A stretch of 64,000 nt of DNA from an uncultured Oscillospiraceae bacterium (GCA_958366985.1 CATXDC010000002.1:124001-188000); one strand, 5' to 3'. Shown: positions 9,034 to 18,187, counted from the first letter of the stretch. Notes: generated from the sequence alone by a model not told the origin. Made by a program: numbers and translations.

Positions 9034-11441
9034 TGGCATACGATTTTAAAGCGACAGAGAAAAAATGGCAGGATATATGGGAGGAAAAAGGCACTTTCCA
9101 TGCGAAAAATGACTATACTCTTCCTAAGTTTTACTGTCTTGTAGAGTTCCCTTATCCTTCAGGACAGGGACTTCACGTGGGACATCCTCGTTCATACACC
9201 GCACTTGATATAGTTGCGAGAAAAAAGAGACTTGAGGGTTACAACGTACTTTATCCCATGGGATGGGACGCTTTCGGACTCCCCACTGAGAACTTTGCAA
9301 TTAAAAACCACATTCATCCTGAAATTGTTACAGCCAATAACATCGCAAGATTCAAGCAGCAGCTTCAGTCCCTTGGTTTTTCATTTGACTGGAGCAGAGA
9401 GATAAATACAACTGATCCCAATTATTACAAGTGGACACAGTGGATTTTCCTCCAGCTGTTTAAAAAGGGACTTGCCTATAAAAAGGAAATGGCAGTTAAC
9501 TGGTGTACTTCTTGTAAGTGCGTTCTTGCAAACGAAGAGGTTGTAAACGGCGTTTGCGAGCGCTGCGGATCAGAGGTCGTAAGAAAGGTAAAGAGCCAGT
9601 GGATGCTTAAAATCACTGAGTATGCACAGAGACTTATAGATGACCTCGATGACCTTGATTACATTGAGAGAGTAAAGATTCAGCAGAAAAACTGGATCGG
9701 CCGCTCAACAGGAGCCGAGGTTGACTTTGGTACATCAACAGGCGATACCCTTACAGTTTACACAACACGTCCCGATACTCTTTTCGGCGCAACATATATG
9801 GTTATTTCTCCTGAGCATCCCTACATTGAAAAATGGTCGGGTATCCTTAAGAATATGGACGAAATCCGTGCATATCAGGAGACAGCCGCAAGAAAGTCAG
9901 ACTTTGAGCGTACAGAGGTCAACAAGGATAAAACAGGTGTACGTCTTGACGGCGTAACTGCAATCAATCCTGTAAACGGCGACGAGATTCCGATCTTCAT
10001 CTCCGACTACGTTCTTGTTTCTTACGGTACAGGCGCAATTATGGCTGTTCCCGCTCACGATACACGTGACTGGGAGTTTGCAAAGAAATTTGATCTTCCA
10101 ATTATAGAAGTTGTTAAAGGCGGCGACGTCCAGAAAGAAGCCTTTACAGACTGTGCAACAGGCGTAATGGTAAACTCCGGCTTCCTTACAGGCAAAACTG
10201 TTGAAGAGGCTAAGGTGGCTATTACACAGTGGCTTACCGATGAGGGCAAGGGTCACGCAAAGGTCAACTATAAGCTTCGTGACTGGGTTTTCTCACGTCA
10301 GAGATACTGGGGCGAGCCCATTCCGATAGTTCACTGCGACAAGTGCGGATATGTTGCTCTTGATGAGTCAGAGCTTCCCCTTAAGCTTCCCAAGGTTGAT
10401 TCTTATGAGCCTACCGAAAACGGCGAATCACCTCTTGCACAGATGACAGACTGGGTAAATACAACTTGTCCTCACTGCGGAGGCCCCGCAAAACGTGAGA
10501 CAGATACAATGCCTCAGTGGGCAGGTTCTTCATGGTACTTCCTTCGTTACTGTGATCCTCACAATAACGATGCTCTTGCTTCCAAAGAAGCTCTCGAGTA
10601 CTGGACTCCCGTTGACTGGTACAACGGCGGTATGGAGCACACAACTCTCCACCTGCTTTACAGCCGTTTCTGGCATAAATTCCTCTATGATATCGGCGTA
10701 GTTCCCACAGCTGAGCCTTACTCAAAGAGAACAAGCCACGGAATGATTCTCGGTTCCAACGGCGAAAAGATGAGTAAGTCAAGAGGCAACGTCGTTAACC
10801 CCGACGATATCGTAAACGAGTACGGCGCAGATACAATGCGTCTTTATGAGATGTTCATAGGCGACTTTGAAAAGGCAGCTCCCTGGAACAACGACAGCAT
10901 CAAGGGATGCAGACGTTTCGTTGAAAGAGTATGGGGACTTCAGGACATCGTCTGCGACGGCGAATACCGCAAGGAGCTTGAGGGCGATATGCACCGTACA
11001 ATAAAGAAAGTAACCGGTGATATCGACGCTCTTAAGTGCAACACTGCAATCGCTGCAATGATGAGCCTTCTCAATAAGTTCTATGAAACAGGCAAGATTA
11101 CAAAGTCAGAACTTCATGACTTTATTATAATTCTCAATCCCTTTGCTCCTCACGTTACAGAAGAGCTTTGGCAGGTATGCGGCTTTGAGGGCATGGTAAA
11201 TGAAGCTAAGTGGCCGACATACGATGAAGAAAAGTGCAAGGAGAACGAGATAGAAATCGTTGCTCAGATTAACGGAAAGGTAAGAGCAAAGCTTACTGTT
11301 CCCGCTGAAATCGAAAGCGCTGAGGCTATCGCTCTTGCAAAGGCAGAGCCCAATATCGCAAAGGCAATCGAGGGCATGAATATTGTCAAGGAACTCTACG
11401 TAAAGGGCAGACTTGTAAATATTGTAGTAAAACCCATGTAA
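9033..11441 (+). CDS. leuS: Leucyl-tRNA synthetase
   Basis: Class I synthetase that charges tRNA-Leu. The 802 residues are normal for bacterial LeuRS. The HIGH element appears as GLHVGH in the Rossmann fold. A zinc-ribbon-like insert (CTSCKC...CERC) follows. The CP1 editing domain has the TTRPDTLFGATY threonine-rich motif. The KMSKS loop is GEKMSKSRGN. An anticodon-binding region and a small C-terminal domain complete it. No T-box leader is visible upstream, because the gene is inside an operon and overlaps rsfS by one base. Confidence 0.97.
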   Translation: MAYDFKATEKKWQDIWEEKGTFHAKNDYTLPKFYCLVEFPYPSGQGLHVGHPRSYTALDIVARKKRLEGYNVLYPMGWDAFGLPTENFAIKNHIHPEIVTANNIARFKQQLQSLGFSFDWSREINTTDPNYYKWTQWIFLQLFKKGLAYKKEMAVNWCTSCKCVLANEEVVNGVCERCGSEVVRKVKSQWMLKITEYAQRLIDDLDDLDYIERVKIQQKNWIGRSTGAEVDFGTSTGDTLTVYTTRPDTLFGATYMVISPEHPYIEKWSGILKNMDEIRAYQETAARKSDFERTEVNKDKTGVRLDGVTAINPVNGDEIPIFISDYVLVSYGTGAIMAVPAHDTRDWEFAKKFDLPIIEVVKGGDVQKEAFTDCATGVMVNSGFLTGKTVEEAKVAITQWLTDEGKGHAKVNYKLRDWVFSRQRYWGEPIPIVHCDKCGYVALDESELPLKLPKVDSYEPTENGESPLAQMTDWVNTTCPHCGGPAKRETDTMPQWAGSSWYFLRYCDPHNNDALASKEALEYWTPVDWYNGGMEHTTLHLLYSRFWHKFLYDIGVVPTAEPYSKRTSHGMILGSNGEKMSKSRGNVVNPDDIVNEYGADTMRLYEMFIGDFEKAAPWNNDSIKGCRRFVERVWGLQDIVCDGEYRKELEGDMHRTIKKVTGDIDALKCNTAIAAMMSLLNKFYETGKITKSELHDFIIILNPFAPHVTEELWQVCGFEGMVNEAKWPTYDEEKCKENEIEIVAQINGKVRAKLTVPAEIESAEAIALAKAEPNIAKAIEGMNIVKELYVKGRLVNIVVKPM

Positions 11442-11481
11442 AATATTTATGATAACGCCTTGACTAAAGCATATATAAAGG

Positions 11482-11511
11482 TTGACAAGCCGCTTTTCGT
11501 TATAGTATAAT
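11482..11511 (+). promoter_or_regulatory. Sigma-A promoter for rpsU
   Basis: A consensus TTGACA at 11482-11487 and TATAAT at 11506-11511 are separated by 18 bases, about 60 bases before rpsU. The strength fits a ribosomal protein gene. Confidence 0.85.
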
Positions 11512-11570
11512 AATCAAAGTGTTATCACTAAATAATAAGACCCCTGCATCAGCGGAGGGAGGGAATATAG

Positions 11571-11747
11571 ATGAGTCAGGTTAAAGTTAAAGAAAACGAG
11601 TCACTTGAGAGTGCACTCAGACGTTTTAAGAGACAGACTTCAAGAGACGGCGTCATTCAGGAGGTTCGCAAAAGAGAACACTACGAAAAGCCCTCTGTAA
11701 GACGTAAGAAGAAGTCCGAGGCCGCTCGTAAGCGTAAATACAAGTAA
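11571..11747 (+). CDS. rpsU: 30S ribosomal protein S21
   Basis: A 58-residue, strongly basic protein beginning MSQVKVKENESLESALRRFK and ending in the Lys/Arg-rich KKKSEAARKRKYK tail, which is characteristic of bS21. It is a component of the small-subunit platform near the anti-Shine-Dalgarno. A GGAGGGAGGG stretch precedes the ATG. It has its own promoter and terminator, so it is a monocistronic unit between leuS and yqeG. Confidence 0.95.
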   Translation: MSQVKVKENESLESALRRFKRQTSRDGVIQEVRKREHYEKPSVRRKKKSEAARKRKYK

Positions 11748-11760
11748 GTAAATACATAAG

Positions 11761-11787
11761 GCGGGCTGCACAAGCGGTCCGCTTTTT
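11761..11787 (+). terminator. Rho-independent terminator after rpsU
   Basis: A nine-pair stem (GCGGGCTGC with GCGGTCCGC, two G-U pairs) closes a four-base ACAA loop and runs into TTTTT. It begins 13 bases after the rpsU stop. Confidence 0.85.
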
Positions 11788-11818
11788 GTGTTTTGTAAGT
11801 TAAGAGAGGAGCAATTTA

Positions 11819-12343
11819 ATGAATAAAGCTATGCCCCGTTACAGGTTCAACAGACTGACGGACATAACACTTGAAGATATCGAGAGAATGGGCGGCAAGG
11901 GACTTTGCCTTGACGTTGACAATACAACAGCATATGACTGCTCAAAGGAGTTTATCCCCGGTGTTCCACAGTGGATTGAGGATATGAAAGCCAAAGGAAT
12001 GAAAATGGTCATTCTCTCCAACGCAGTGCCTAAGAGAGCAAAATGGATTTCCGGTGCCCTTGGCATTCCCGCAATCGGAATGTCCCTTAAGCCCATGCCA
12101 TGGGGATACATTAAAGCTGCCAGAATGATGGGCATTAAGTGCTCGGAAATGGTTGTAATAGGCGACCAGCTTTTCACCGACATTAGAGGCGGAAACATAG
12201 TGGGAGCCATTACGGTATTTGTAAATCCTGCCCGTAAGGAGACAAGAAACGTAAAGGTTTTCGAGAGCAGAAGAAGACGTGAAAAACCGATTTTAGAAGA
12301 ATTTGACCGTATAAACGGAGTGAAAGCTAATGAAAAAGGTTAA
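11819..12343 (+). CDS. yqeG: YqeG family HAD-IIIA phosphatase
   Basis: HAD-superfamily phosphatase of 174 residues. Motif I is LCLDVDNTTAYD (nucleophile Asp and second Asp), motif II is the Ser-Asn in VILSNAVPKRA, and motif IV is VIGDQLFTDIRGG. The physiological substrate of bacterial YqeG is not settled; eukaryotic relatives include phosphatidylglycerophosphatase. The ribosome-binding site is AGAGGAG. Its 3' end overlaps aroQ by 14 bases. Confidence 0.9.
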   Translation: MNKAMPRYRFNRLTDITLEDIERMGGKGLCLDVDNTTAYDCSKEFIPGVPQWIEDMKAKGMKMVILSNAVPKRAKWISGALGIPAIGMSLKPMPWGYIKAARMMGIKCSEMVVIGDQLFTDIRGGNIVGAITVFVNPARKETRNVKVFESRRRREKPILEEFDRINGVKANEKG

Positions 12344-12764
12344 AATAATAAACGGACCTAATATAAACCTTACAGGACTTCGTGAGCCGTCCGTATATGG
12401 CAGTGAAACTCTCAGGGATATAAACGCTGAGATTAACGAAAAAGGCGCAGAAATGGGCTTTCAGTGCGATTTTTTCCAGTCCAACAGTGAGGGAGAGCTC
12501 ATAGATGAAATCCATTCTGTGCTCCTTGGAGGCTATGACGGCTGTGTTATAAATGCAGGCGCTTACACCCATTACAGCTATGCTATCCGTGATGCCATAG
12601 CTGCAACAGGTAAACCCTTTGTAGAGGTTCATATGTCAAATATCCATTCAAGAGAAGAGTTTCGCCACACATCGGTTATAGCTCCAGTATGTGTGGGACA
12701 GATTGCAGGCTTTGGCAAAAACAGCTATGTACTTGCTTTAAGAGCACTGGAGGCGATACTGTGA
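12330..12764 (+). CDS. aroQ: Type II 3-dehydroquinate dehydratase
   Basis: Converts 3-dehydroquinate to 3-dehydroshikimate in the shikimate pathway. The 144 residues are the normal size of the dodecameric type II enzyme. INGPNINLTGLREPSVYG supplies the catalytic lid with its conserved Arg and Tyr, FFQSNSEGELID follows, and NAGAYTHYSYAIRDAI plus VEVHMSNIHSREEFR carry the active-site Asn, His and Arg residues. It overlaps yqeG upstream and the M24 peptidase downstream (GTGA), so translation is coupled. Confidence 0.96.
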   Translation: MKKVKIINGPNINLTGLREPSVYGSETLRDINAEINEKGAEMGFQCDFFQSNSEGELIDEIHSVLLGGYDGCVINAGAYTHYSYAIRDAIAATGKPFVEVHMSNIHSREEFRHTSVIAPVCVGQIAGFGKNSYVLALRALEAIL

Positions 12765-13822
12765 CAAATCTTGAAAAACTCTGTGCTTCTCTCAAAGACG
12801 GAGAGGGCGCTTTGATCACAGATGAAATCAACAGACGTTACTTTACGGATTTTCCGTCCTCGGATGGTTTTCTCTTTGCATTTAAGGACGGTGCGGTTTT
12901 CGCTACGGACAGCAGATATATAGAAGCTGCCCAAAATAAAATCAAAAACTGTCAGGTTTTCGAAACCGGAGTCAACGCAAGGGTAAAGGATATAGCCGAA
13001 AAACACAGCTGTAAGAAAATATATATCCAGTCGGAAATAACTACGGTTTCACAGCTCAGAAGCTATGAAAGATCCCTTTCTGACTTTGAGATTATAAGCG
13101 ATGATACCCTTGACAATATGATTTCCGATCTCCGTATGATTAAAAGCGAAGAGGAAAAAGAGAAGATTATTAAAGCTCAGAGAATTGCCGAAAAAGCATT
13201 CGAGCATATACTTTCCTTTATAAAACCGGGAGTTTCAGAAAAGGATATTTCCCTTGAACTCGACTTTTTCATGCTCAGAAACGGCGCAGAAGCTCTATCC
13301 TTTGAGACGATAGCCGTAAGCGGAAAAAATTCTTCAATGCCCCATGGAGTGCCCGGTGAAAAGAAAATTAAAAATGGCGATTTCATCACTATGGATTTCG
13401 GTGCGGTGGTTGAGGGCTACCACAGCGACATGACCCGAACTGTAGCAGTAGGCTCAGTGAGCGAAAAGCAGCGCAGTATATATAACATTGTATTAAGAGC
13501 TAAAAACGCCTGCCTTGCAGGTCTTAAAGAAGGCATGACAGGCAAAGAGGCGGATGCAATTGCAAGGGATATAATTGCCGCTGAGGGTTATGGCAAATAT
13601 TTCGGTCACGGCACAGGTCACGGAGTAGGTGTTGAAATACATGAAAAGCCCGCTCTTTCACCGAGAAACGAAAAGCCCCTTAAACGAGGCGAAATAGTTA
13701 CCGTTGAGCCGGGAATATATCTTCCGGGAGAGTTTGGAGTACGAATAGAGGATATGGCGTTCATCACCCCCGACGGATGCGAAAACCTCACAAAAGCTCC
13801 CGAAGAGCTCATTATACTTTAA
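12761..13822 (+). CDS. Xaa-Pro aminopeptidase (M24 family)
   Basis: Metallopeptidase removing N-terminal residues ahead of proline; 353 residues. A creatinase-like N-terminal domain (about 1-125) precedes the pita-bread M24 domain. Metal ligands are visible in TMDFGAVVEGYHSDMTRT (two Asp), GHGTGHGVGVEIHE (His) and VEPGIYLPGEFGVRIEDM (two Glu). I chose GTG at 12761 because GGAGG at 12749-12753 is correctly spaced and the codon overlaps the aroQ TGA; the longer open frame upstream lies inside aroQ and is unlike the family. An aroQ-peptidase-efp order is common in Firmicutes. Confidence 0.93.
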   Translation: MTNLEKLCASLKDGEGALITDEINRRYFTDFPSSDGFLFAFKDGAVFATDSRYIEAAQNKIKNCQVFETGVNARVKDIAEKHSCKKIYIQSEITTVSQLRSYERSLSDFEIISDDTLDNMISDLRMIKSEEEKEKIIKAQRIAEKAFEHILSFIKPGVSEKDISLELDFFMLRNGAEALSFETIAVSGKNSSMPHGVPGEKKIKNGDFITMDFGAVVEGYHSDMTRTVAVGSVSEKQRSIYNIVLRAKNACLAGLKEGMTGKEADAIARDIIAAEGYGKYFGHGTGHGVGVEIHEKPALSPRNEKPLKRGEIVTVEPGIYLPGEFGVRIEDMAFITPDGCENLTKAPEELIIL

Positions 13823-13892
13823 CTTGTTTTTATGTGTGATTTTTCCTTTTGCATAAGGATTTTCACTTTCAAAGTCCCATAAAAATAGGGAC

Positions 13893-13919
13893 TTGCAAAT
13901 TTTCCTGTAATAGTATAAA
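13893..13919 (+). promoter_or_regulatory. Probable promoter for efp
   Basis: TTGCAA at 13893-13898 and TATAAA at 13914-13919 are 15 bases apart, shorter than the ideal 17, about 40 bases before efp. They lie in an AT-rich 136-base gap that otherwise shows nothing convincing. Confidence 0.5.
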
Positions 13920-13958
13920 CTATTACTGTTAATAACAGATTTTCGGAGGAATAATATT

Positions 13959-14516
13959 ATGGTTACAGCAGGCGATTTCAGAAACGGCGTCACATTTGAA
14001 ATGGACGGCAACGTTTATCAGATTATCGAATTCCAGCACGTTAAGCCCGGTAAAGGCGCAGCTTTTGTCCGTGCAAAGATCAGAAACGTAATTGCTGGTT
14101 CAGTTGTTGAGCGTACTTTCAACCCCACAGATAAGTTCCCCACCGCTTTCATTGAGAGAAAGGAAATGGAGTACTCTTACAACGACGGCGATCTTTACTA
14201 CTTCATGGATCCCGAAAGCTTCGAGCTTGTTCCGATCAATAAGTCAGACCTTTCCGACAACTTCAAGTTTGTTAAAGAGAACATGGTCTGCAAAATTCTT
14301 TCCTACAAGGGCAATGTTTTCGGCGTTGAGCCTCCCACAGTTGCAACTCTTCAGGTTGTAAAGACTGATCCCGGCTTCAAGGGCGATACAGCTACAAACG
14401 CAACAAAGCCCGCTGTTCTTGAAACAGGCGCAGAAATCAAGGTTCCGCTCTTCATCGATGAGGGAGAGATGATCAACGTTGATACCCGCACAGGTGAATA
14501 TTCATCTCGTGCATAA
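13959..14516 (+). CDS. efp: Translation elongation factor P
   Basis: EF-P rescues ribosomes stalled on polyproline stretches. The 185 residues form the three-barrel family architecture. The KOW-like N domain carries the tip loop PGKGAAF with Lys32 at the position that is modified in B. subtilis EF-P. The C-terminal signature is IDEGEMINVDTRTGEYSSRA. The ribosome-binding site is CGGAGGA. It is placed directly after the Pro-peptidase and before the CD1247-type gene. Confidence 0.97.
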   Translation: MVTAGDFRNGVTFEMDGNVYQIIEFQHVKPGKGAAFVRAKIRNVIAGSVVERTFNPTDKFPTAFIERKEMEYSYNDGDLYYFMDPESFELVPINKSDLSDNFKFVKENMVCKILSYKGNVFGVEPPTVATLQVVKTDPGFKGDTATNATKPAVLETGAEIKVPLFIDEGEMINVDTRTGEYSSRA

Positions 14517-14562
14517 ATCAAATAAAAATAACCAAAACTTTACTTCAGGGAGGTAATTACCA

Positions 14563-14991
14563 ATGACTGTTACAGAAAAAGTAGCATATCTCAAAGGTCT
14601 TGTTGAGGGACTTGAGCTTGACGAGAGCAAAAGCGAGACAAAGGTTATCAAGGCTATGATGGATGTTCTTGACGATCTTGCACTTACAGTTACAGACCTT
14701 AGCGATGATGTTGATATTATGGCGGAGCAGCTTGATGCTGTTGACGAAGATCTCGGAGATCTTGAAGAGTATGTCTATGACGATGAGGATGAGTGCGATT
14801 GCTGCGATTATGATGACTGTGATTGCTGCGATGACGACCTTTACGAAGTAGAGTGCCCTGCTTGCCACGAGAGCGTTTATGTTGACGAAAGCATTCTTGA
14901 GGACGGCTCAATCGAGTGCCCCAACTGCGGCGAAAAGCTTGAGTTTGAAATCGAGTTTGACGACGAAGACGAAGCAGAGGATAAGGAATAA
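14563..14991 (+). CDS. CD1247-type acidic zinc-ribbon protein
   Basis: A 142-residue very acidic protein. An N-terminal helical domain (about 1-65, YLKGLVEGLELDE...) resembles the conserved Clostridia N-terminal domain named after CD1247. A linker of alternating Asp/Cys residues (DECDCCDYDDCDCC, about 86-99) follows, then a zinc ribbon with CPACH and CPNCG knuckles. Function is unknown. The protein regularly follows efp in Clostridia. The ribosome-binding site GGGAGGT precedes the ATG. The Asp/Cys linker could bind additional metal, but this is inference. Confidence 0.8.
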   Translation: MTVTEKVAYLKGLVEGLELDESKSETKVIKAMMDVLDDLALTVTDLSDDVDIMAEQLDAVDEDLGDLEEYVYDDEDECDCCDYDDCDCCDDDLYEVECPACHESVYVDESILEDGSIECPNCGEKLEFEIEFDDEDEAEDKE

Positions 14992-15019
14992 TTTTGTCCT
15001 AAAATTTAAAATTTCAGAA

Positions 15020-15047
15020 AGACCTCGGTATAACCGGGGTCTTTTTT
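15020..15047 (+). terminator. Terminator of the efp operon
   Basis: A GACC-rich ten-pair stem (AGACCTCGGT with ACCGGGGTCT, one G-U) has a three-base loop and is followed by six T residues. Confidence 0.88.
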
Positions 15048-15236
15048 ATTACTTAGATGATTGTTTATATGATAAACAAGGAATTTATAAAAAATTTACA
15101 AAACTATAGCAAAAACTAAGCTTTTAAGGTATAATTACCTCAACAAATAATGCTTTCGGAAAAATGTTATAAATAAAAAAACAAATTTAATATAGTCTGC
15201 TATTATACAGATGCAAAAGATTTGCTTCAGCTGCAC

Positions 15237-15266
15237 TTTTCATCGGCAGCGGATAACCGATGAAAA
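15237..15266 (+). promoter_or_regulatory. Perfect inverted repeat upstream of the SGNH hydrolase
   Basis: TTTTCATCGG and CCGATGAAAA form 10-base perfect arms separated by 10 bases, ending 40 bases before the gene. No T-run follows. It could be an operator for a dimeric regulator or a leader hairpin. Confidence 0.55.
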
Positions 15267-15306
15267 TGGAGATATATTATTCTATGAATAAAAACAGGGG
15301 AGAGAA

Positions 15307-16605
15307 ATGGAGACAAATCAAAGAAAAACAGGAACTTATGGTTCCGAGGCTGTTCAGATGTATTCTGAGGCAGAATATTCAGAACATCCGAATTATTCGG
15401 AGGAAAACTGGGTAGGCGCATGGAGCACAACTCCGGTACAGTTTGATCCCGCAAAATTTTTAAATCTGAAAAACGGTCAGTTCAAGCATGGATTACCGCA
15501 TCTTACCTTCCGTACGGAAATAAGGCCTACCATAGGCGGAGATAACATCCGTGTAACGCTTTCAAACGCCTTTGGAAAGTATCCGTTAACCGTTGATGCT
15601 ATGACAGCGGGAAAAGGAGACGAAAAGAATGCCTGTAAGGTACAGCCGGGTACTATAAGGCAGGTTACCTTTGGCGGAAGTGAGAGTGTAACTATTGAAC
15701 CCGGAAAAACTGTTACCTCTGATCCCATCGGCATGGATGCACAGGCGCTGGAACGTCTTGTGTTTTCATCTTTTGTGAAAAAATCAGGCGTTATGCGTAC
15801 CTTTGGCATGATCGGCGGGCACACACACGCTCAGTTCGGCAATCACACCAAGTCTGACAATATGCTGGGAAGTCCCATGAAGCTTAACGGAGATTTCGGA
15901 GAATACGCAATAATACCGCTTATAAGCTATGTGGAAGTGTATGCACCGGGAGCATCGGCGGCAGTACTGATAGGAGATTCCACTATTGCCAATGATATTC
16001 CGCTTATGCTTGCCAGAAAGCTTCACAGTGCTGGTATTAGCAATGTCGGTATTCTTCAACAGGCTGTCAAAGGAAACAGACTCATGGCTGATGGTGTGGG
16101 AAGACTTGGGATGGTTTACGGTGAATCAATGCTGGAACGCTTTGAGCGTGATGCACTGAATTTGCCGGGCGTCAAAAAGATTTTCATCAAGGTGGGGGAT
16201 AACGATATAATACATCCTCAGTGCAAAAGTATGCAGGGCATAGCAAAATATGTCACTGCCGATGAAATGATTGACGCATACAAGGAGCTTATCGAAAGAG
16301 CTCATAAGAAAGACATTAAAGTGTATATGTTTACACGAACCGCATGGAGAGGATATACGAGAAATCTTCTGGGCGGCGGTGACGATGTTACATGGACAAC
16401 TGAAATTGACGAAATGAGAAAGCAGCTCAATCGCTGGATCCGGAGCGATGAGAGCACAGCGGACGGTTTTGTAGATCTTGATTACCTTTGCGGGGATGAT
16501 CTTGCAGAGGAAATGAGCAAGGAGTATACAACGGACGGAGTTCATTTTACTCCAAAGGGACAACAAGAGGTTGTGGAAAATCTGTCACTTGATTTATTCA
16601 GATAA
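15307..16605 (+). CDS. SGNH/GDSL-family hydrolase
   Basis: A 432-residue protein with no signal peptide. An N-terminal beta domain starts with NWVGAWSTTPVQF, an opening usual in secreted SGNH esterases. The catalytic domain has the serine block VLIGDSTIAND (GDS), a glycine/asparagine pair in KVGDND, and the C-terminal DGVHFTPKG carrying the Asp-His pair. It is probably a carbohydrate or lipid esterase; the substrate is not readable. AGGGGAGAG precedes the ATG. It is a single-gene unit bounded by terminators. Confidence 0.85.
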   Translation: METNQRKTGTYGSEAVQMYSEAEYSEHPNYSEENWVGAWSTTPVQFDPAKFLNLKNGQFKHGLPHLTFRTEIRPTIGGDNIRVTLSNAFGKYPLTVDAMTAGKGDEKNACKVQPGTIRQVTFGGSESVTIEPGKTVTSDPIGMDAQALERLVFSSFVKKSGVMRTFGMIGGHTHAQFGNHTKSDNMLGSPMKLNGDFGEYAIIPLISYVEVYAPGASAAVLIGDSTIANDIPLMLARKLHSAGISNVGILQQAVKGNRLMADGVGRLGMVYGESMLERFERDALNLPGVKKIFIKVGDNDIIHPQCKSMQGIAKYVTADEMIDAYKELIERAHKKDIKVYMFTRTAWRGYTRNLLGGGDDVTWTTEIDEMRKQLNRWIRSDESTADGFVDLDYLCGDDLAEEMSKEYTTDGVHFTPKGQQEVVENLSLDLFR

Positions 16606-16614
16606 AAGAACATA

Positions 16615-16651
16615 AAAACAGGCGGTGAAATTAAATTTCACCGCCTGTTTT
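16615..16651. terminator. Bidirectional terminator between SGNH gene and glgA
   Basis: A perfect 18-base inverted repeat (arms 16615-16632 and 16634-16651), GC-rich at its centre and A/T at its ends, gives a T-run on either strand. It serves the convergent SGNH (+) and glg (-) units. Confidence 0.93.
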
Positions 16652-16681
16652 TGTTTGTATTATAACTGATAATTTATAAAA

Positions 16682-18109
16682 TTATCCCTCTTTAAGCAAA
16701 GACTTGTAGAGCTTGATGTACTCGTTTGCGCTGCGTCCCCAGCTGAAATCGCTTTCGAGAGCACGCTTTACGAGAATCTGCCAGCCCTCTGTATTTCGGT
16801 AACCCTCAAGAGCTCTGTACATTGTGTGGAGCATATCATGGGCGTTGTAGTTTGAGAAAGTGAAGCCGTTGCCCATTCCGTCTCCGCTGTCGGTTATGGA
16901 GTCTCTGAGACCGCCTGTCTCACGGACAATTGGGATTGAACCATAGCGCAGTGCTATCATCTGTGAAAGACCGCAGGGTTCGCTCTTTGAGGGCATAAGG
17001 AATATGTCTGAACCGGCATAAATCTTTCTTGAAAGAGATGGGATAAATCCGATTCTGGTGCCGACCTTATCGGGATATCTTCCAGCAAGGTCTTTAAAGT
17101 AATTCTCATACTGCCAGTCGCCGCTGCCTAAAACAACAACCTGAACGTCGTTGTTTGCAACAAACTCTTCAAGAACGGCTTCCACAAGGTCGAATCCTTT
17201 GTGGGAAACAAGTCTTGAAACAATTCCTACAACTGGAACATCCTCACGCTGGGGAAGTCCGAAATTCTGCTGGAGGTCAATCTTGTTTTTAACCTTGTTT
17301 TCTGGATGCTCAGCGGAATAGTTGGCTGCGATGTTTTTATCTGTTTCGGGATTGTAATTGACTGTATCAATACCGTTAAGTATGCCGGAGAGCTTCCATG
17401 AACGCTGATTGAGGATTGTATCGAGACCGTGGCTGTACCATGGGTCAAGGATTTCCTGAGCATAGGTAGGACTTACGGTTGTAACTCTGTTTGCACATTC
17501 AATGGCGGCTTTCATGAAGTTGGTGTTTCCGTCATATTCAATGAGATTGTAAGCGCTTTCAGGGATGCCTAAAACATCGTTAAGCAGTTCTTTGCCGTAA
17601 ACTCCCTGATACTGGATGTTGTGAATTGTGAAAACAGTTTTGATGTTTTCAAAGCCCTCTCTTTGAGCATACATAACGCTGTAATAGAGAGGCGTAAGAG
17701 CTGACTGCCAGTCGTTGCAGTGGATGATGTCGGGCTTAAAGTCGATATATGGAAGCATTTCAAGAACAGCTCTTGAGAAAAATGCAAATCTTTCGGCATC
17801 GTCGTAATATCCGTAAATGCCGTCACGTTTAAAATAATACTGATTGTCTAAAAGGTAATAAATAACTCCGTCAACCTTTGCCTCAAATACGCCGCAGTAC
17901 TGTCTGCGCCATGAAACAGGAACAGAAAGGCTTGTTAAAAACTTCATTGTATTTTTAAGTTCCTGAGAAATGCCGTCATACATGGGCATAACTACACGGC
18001 AGCCTATAAGGCGCTTGCGAAGAGCCTGGGGCAGTGAACCTGCTACATCTCCCAGACCGCCGCTGGCCATAAAGGGCAAAGCCTCACTGGAAACATAAAG
18101 AACTTTCAT
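16682..18109 (-). CDS. glgA: Glycogen synthase (ADP-glucose, GT5)
   Basis: Elongates alpha-1,4-glucan from ADP-glucose. The 475 residues start MKVLYVSSEALPFMASGGLGDVAGSLPQ. The GT-B fold has the C-terminal donor site DIFLMPSKSEPCGLSQMIALRYGSIPIVRETGGL. Position 15 of the family KxGGL motif is Ala here (ASGGL) rather than Lys. It is the last gene of the glg operon, separated from glgD by a 92-base gap that contains a hairpin, and has an AGGAGG-type ribosome-binding site. Confidence 0.95.
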   Translation of the reverse strand: MKVLYVSSEALPFMASGGLGDVAGSLPQALRKRLIGCRVVMPMYDGISQELKNTMKFLTSLSVPVSWRRQYCGVFEAKVDGVIYYLLDNQYYFKRDGIYGYYDDAERFAFFSRAVLEMLPYIDFKPDIIHCNDWQSALTPLYYSVMYAQREGFENIKTVFTIHNIQYQGVYGKELLNDVLGIPESAYNLIEYDGNTNFMKAAIECANRVTTVSPTYAQEILDPWYSHGLDTILNQRSWKLSGILNGIDTVNYNPETDKNIAANYSAEHPENKVKNKIDLQQNFGLPQREDVPVVGIVSRLVSHKGFDLVEAVLEEFVANNDVQVVVLGSGDWQYENYFKDLAGRYPDKVGTRIGFIPSLSRKIYAGSDIFLMPSKSEPCGLSQMIALRYGSIPIVRETGGLRDSITDSGDGMGNGFTFSNYNAHDMLHTMYRALEGYRNTEGWQILVKRALESDFSWGRSANEYIKLYKSLLKEG

Positions 18110-18149
18110 GAAAGGAACCTCCTCTTGTGCGGAAAAAATTTAAAATATA

Positions 18150-18187
18150 CCGGAGCCCGAAGCCATTTTACAGGCTTCGGAGTCCGG
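18150..18187 (-). terminator. Hairpin between glgD and glgA
   Basis: Arms at 18150-18164 and 18173-18187 form a 15-pair stem with two internal mismatches. Read on the minus strand it is followed by a T-rich but interrupted stretch. It may attenuate or process the mRNA between glgD and glgA rather than stop all transcription. Confidence 0.55.

Noticed and set aside
12689..12760. Upstream extension of the M24 peptidase frame
   Set aside because: It lies inside aroQ, lacks family similarity, and the GTG at 12761 has a well-placed GGAGG and overlaps the aroQ stop.
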